The notes below the pieces were generated by a model, which saw nothing but the letters and a program-made list of their open reading frames with translations, had not been told where the DNA came from and searched no databases. Positions 31,945-32,862 of a stretch of DNA of 32,862 nt are shown piece by piece. The DNA comes from Pseudomonadota bacterium (GTDB lineage: Bacteria > Pseudomonadota > Gammaproteobacteria > Steroidobacterales > Steroidobacteraceae): contig JAJZDX010000042.1 of NCBI GenBank assembly GCA_021805865.1, positions 1-32,862 of the forward strand, read 5' to 3'. Every line of letters starts with the position of its first letter. Position 1 is the stretch's first letter. The position numbers and the translations under genes were made by a program.

Positions 31945-32439
31945 ATGGGTAGTGATAAGGCGGACGCCCCCGTAGCGGGCGACGAACGCATTCATCTGGT
32001 GACCGTCGACTGGTCTCGGGGGAAGTGGTCCGGGGTGCCCGGCAAGCATTCGCGCGAGCACGTGTGGCATTTCGCGGGGAAGCTGAGCCTGAAGGTTACG
32101 GACGCGCTGGCGCCGATGGCGTATCGGGATACAGTGCGGCTGGACCCGCTGAAGTCTTACGTGGCGACAGTCGCGAGCGCGCACATGCTGGCGTGGCTTC
32201 ACGCGGCCTTCAGCCACGGTGTTGAGGTGGAGAGGTACCTCGATGCCGCGGAAGGCGTGCTGAGCATCCGGCCGGACCGGCGCAGCTGGGTCAGCGAGGT
32301 GACACTCAAGCCGCGCATCACCTTCCATCCAGATCATGACGTCGACGCGAAGGTGGTGGAACACTTTCACGAGCCGGCATCGCGCGACTGTTTCATCGCC
32401 CGCTCGATCAAGACCAAAGTGACGGTCAGCTCTCCATGA
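31945..32439 (+). CDS. OsmC-family protein lacking the first catalytic cysteine
   Basis: 164 residues from ATG 31945. The family pattern is clear: WSRGKWSGVPGKHSREHVWHF at the N-terminus, LDPLKSYVATVASAHMLAWLH in the central helix, YLDAAEGVLSI, WVSEVTLKPRITF and CFIARSIKTKVTV near the end. OsmC/Ohr enzymes use two cysteines to reduce organic hydroperoxides. The first normally lies in S-C-H-M, but here it is alanine (A79), while the second is kept (CFIARS). The protein therefore cannot work as a normal thiol peroxidase; a binding or other role, or a decayed gene, is possible. Its last 14 bp overlap the IS66 fragment on the other strand, so the 3' end may have been reshaped by insertion. Confidence 0.82.
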   Translation: MGSDKADAPVAGDERIHLVTVDWSRGKWSGVPGKHSREHVWHFAGKLSLKVTDALAPMAYRDTVRLDPLKSYVATVASAHMLAWLHAAFSHGVEVERYLDAAEGVLSIRPDRRSWVSEVTLKPRITFHPDHDVDAKVVEHFHEPASRDCFIARSIKTKVTVSSP

Positions 32440-32574
32440 CGGACTCGCCGTACAGGCGCGCGAAGTCGTCGGGGAGAAGGCCGTCGATTGTCTTGTTTGT
32501 GGCAGCGGCGAGTTTGGGCAGCACCCAGCGGATGTACGCCTCCGGGTTGACGCCGATCAGTCGGCATGTTCATG
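32426..32574 (-). pseudogene. C-terminal fragment of IS66-family transposase
   Basis: Translating the minus strand from about 32574 gives TCRLIGVNPEAYIRWVLPKLAAATNKTIDGLLPDDFARLYGES and a stop at 32426-32428, the unmistakable C-terminal tail of IS66 TnpC transposases. The residue before TCRL is a TGA stop, and the upstream part of the gene is missing: the homology ends at the CGGCAT repeat cluster. The transposase was cut here, apparently by the adjacent recombinase element. Confidence 0.8.
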
Positions 32575-32676
32575 CCGAGCGCCTGACTATGCCGAATGAA
32601 GGCTCCCCGATGCGCGAGAACGGTGACGCCCCCGTGTTCGCGATCGTGGAAGGGATCAGCGTCACTCGGCATAGTC
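32561..32676. repeat. cluster of inverted CGGCAT repeats at a mobile element end
   Basis: TCGGCATG and CATGCCGA form a palindrome around TT (32561-32578). GACTATGCCGA (32585-32595) is then repeated in inverted orientation as TCGGCATAGTC (32666-32676). Four copies of the CGGCAT core within 120 bp, between a truncated transposase and a recombinase gene, look like recombinase binding sites at the end of an element. Confidence 0.55.
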
Positions 32677-32683
32677 GTGCACT

Positions 32684-32862
32684 TCACAGGCCATGGAGAA
32701 ATTGCAGCAAGCGATCAGGCGGGCGATATCGGCCGTTGGATCGACCCTTCAAAATTGGAACCTTCGCCAGTGCGGCTTCCTTGAGCGCCATATGAGCATG
32801 CAGATAAACCTGCGTGGTCTCCATGGACTCGTGACCGAGCCACAACGCGATCACAGAACAGT
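32684..32862 (-). CDS. tyrosine recombinase/integrase, C-terminal part (runs off window)
   Basis: Minus-strand translation from the right edge reads VIALWLGHESMETTQVYLHAHMALKEAALAK, then GRYRPPDRLLQFLHGL and a stop (TCA at 32684-32686). The LGHES motif supplies the late histidine and TTQVYLH the nucleophilic tyrosine of tyrosine recombinases. The tail resembles integrases that occur in groups of three (RIT-type elements). The rest of the gene lies outside the window, so whether it is intact cannot be judged. Confidence 0.8.
   Translation of the reverse strand, partial: CSVIALWLGHESMETTQVYLHAHMALKEAALAKVPILKGRSNGRYRPPDRLLQFLHGL

Overview
This is a GC-rich chromosomal window from a proteobacterium, most likely a gammaproteobacterium. 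The pointers are a split YbhGFSR-type exporter, a HiPIP, cytochrome c', a TonB-dependent receptor, a Zur-linked zinc importer and a cobalamin riboswitch. I cannot name the genus from sequence alone. I saw no rRNA, tRNA or CRISPR array.

Both ends are scarred by mobile DNA. The left end (1-3.8 kb) holds an IS66-like transposase fused in frame to a doubly truncated ATPase, an ISL3 transposase reduced by internal deletion and a stop codon, the N-terminal stub of an AtuA-family protein, and a decayed tyrosine recombinase. The right end (32.4-32.9 kb) holds the tail of an IS66 transposase, a cluster of inverted CGGCAT repeats, and the C-terminus of a tyrosine recombinase that runs off the window.

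The core between them is orderly. 3.9-5.1 kb: cytochrome c' and cytochrome b561 pair (minus). 6.0-6.6 kb: small polytopic protein resembling YaaH/GPR1 acetate transporters. 6.9-12.1 kb: five-gene tripartite-type efflux operon (HlyD adaptor, two separate ABC ATPases equivalent to the two halves of YbhF, two ABC-2 permeases), most joined by 4-bp overlaps. 12.2-13.3 kb: ECF sigma factor with a small membrane protein and a 63-residue protein (minus). 13.5-16.3 kb: rhodanese behind a near-consensus promoter in an AT-rich island, then a DedA-PAP2-LssY fusion. 16.4-18.4 kb: exported small protein, SDR oxidoreductase, mono-heme c-type protein.

18.4-22.4 kb is a self-contained zinc regulon: Zur-box-like palindromes, lipoprotein binding protein, ATPase, two permeases and a Fur-family regulator. 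23.3-24.6 kb is a cobalamin riboswitch with a hairpin that can hide the ribosome binding site of a NiCoT cobalt/nickel permease. 24.5-26.5 kb is a GGDEF-EAL gene split by a frameshift in a G run. HiPIP (26.8-27.1 kb), a small membrane protein and a large TonB-dependent receptor with a good terminator follow, then an exported hypothetical protein and an OsmC-like protein lacking its first catalytic cysteine.

No clearly new multi-gene system stands out. The items most worth a second look are the transposase-ATPase chimera, the ECF three-gene unit, the frameshifted GGDEF-EAL gene, the cysteine-less OsmC, the regulatory palindromes and direct repeats, and the recombinase element end at the right border.
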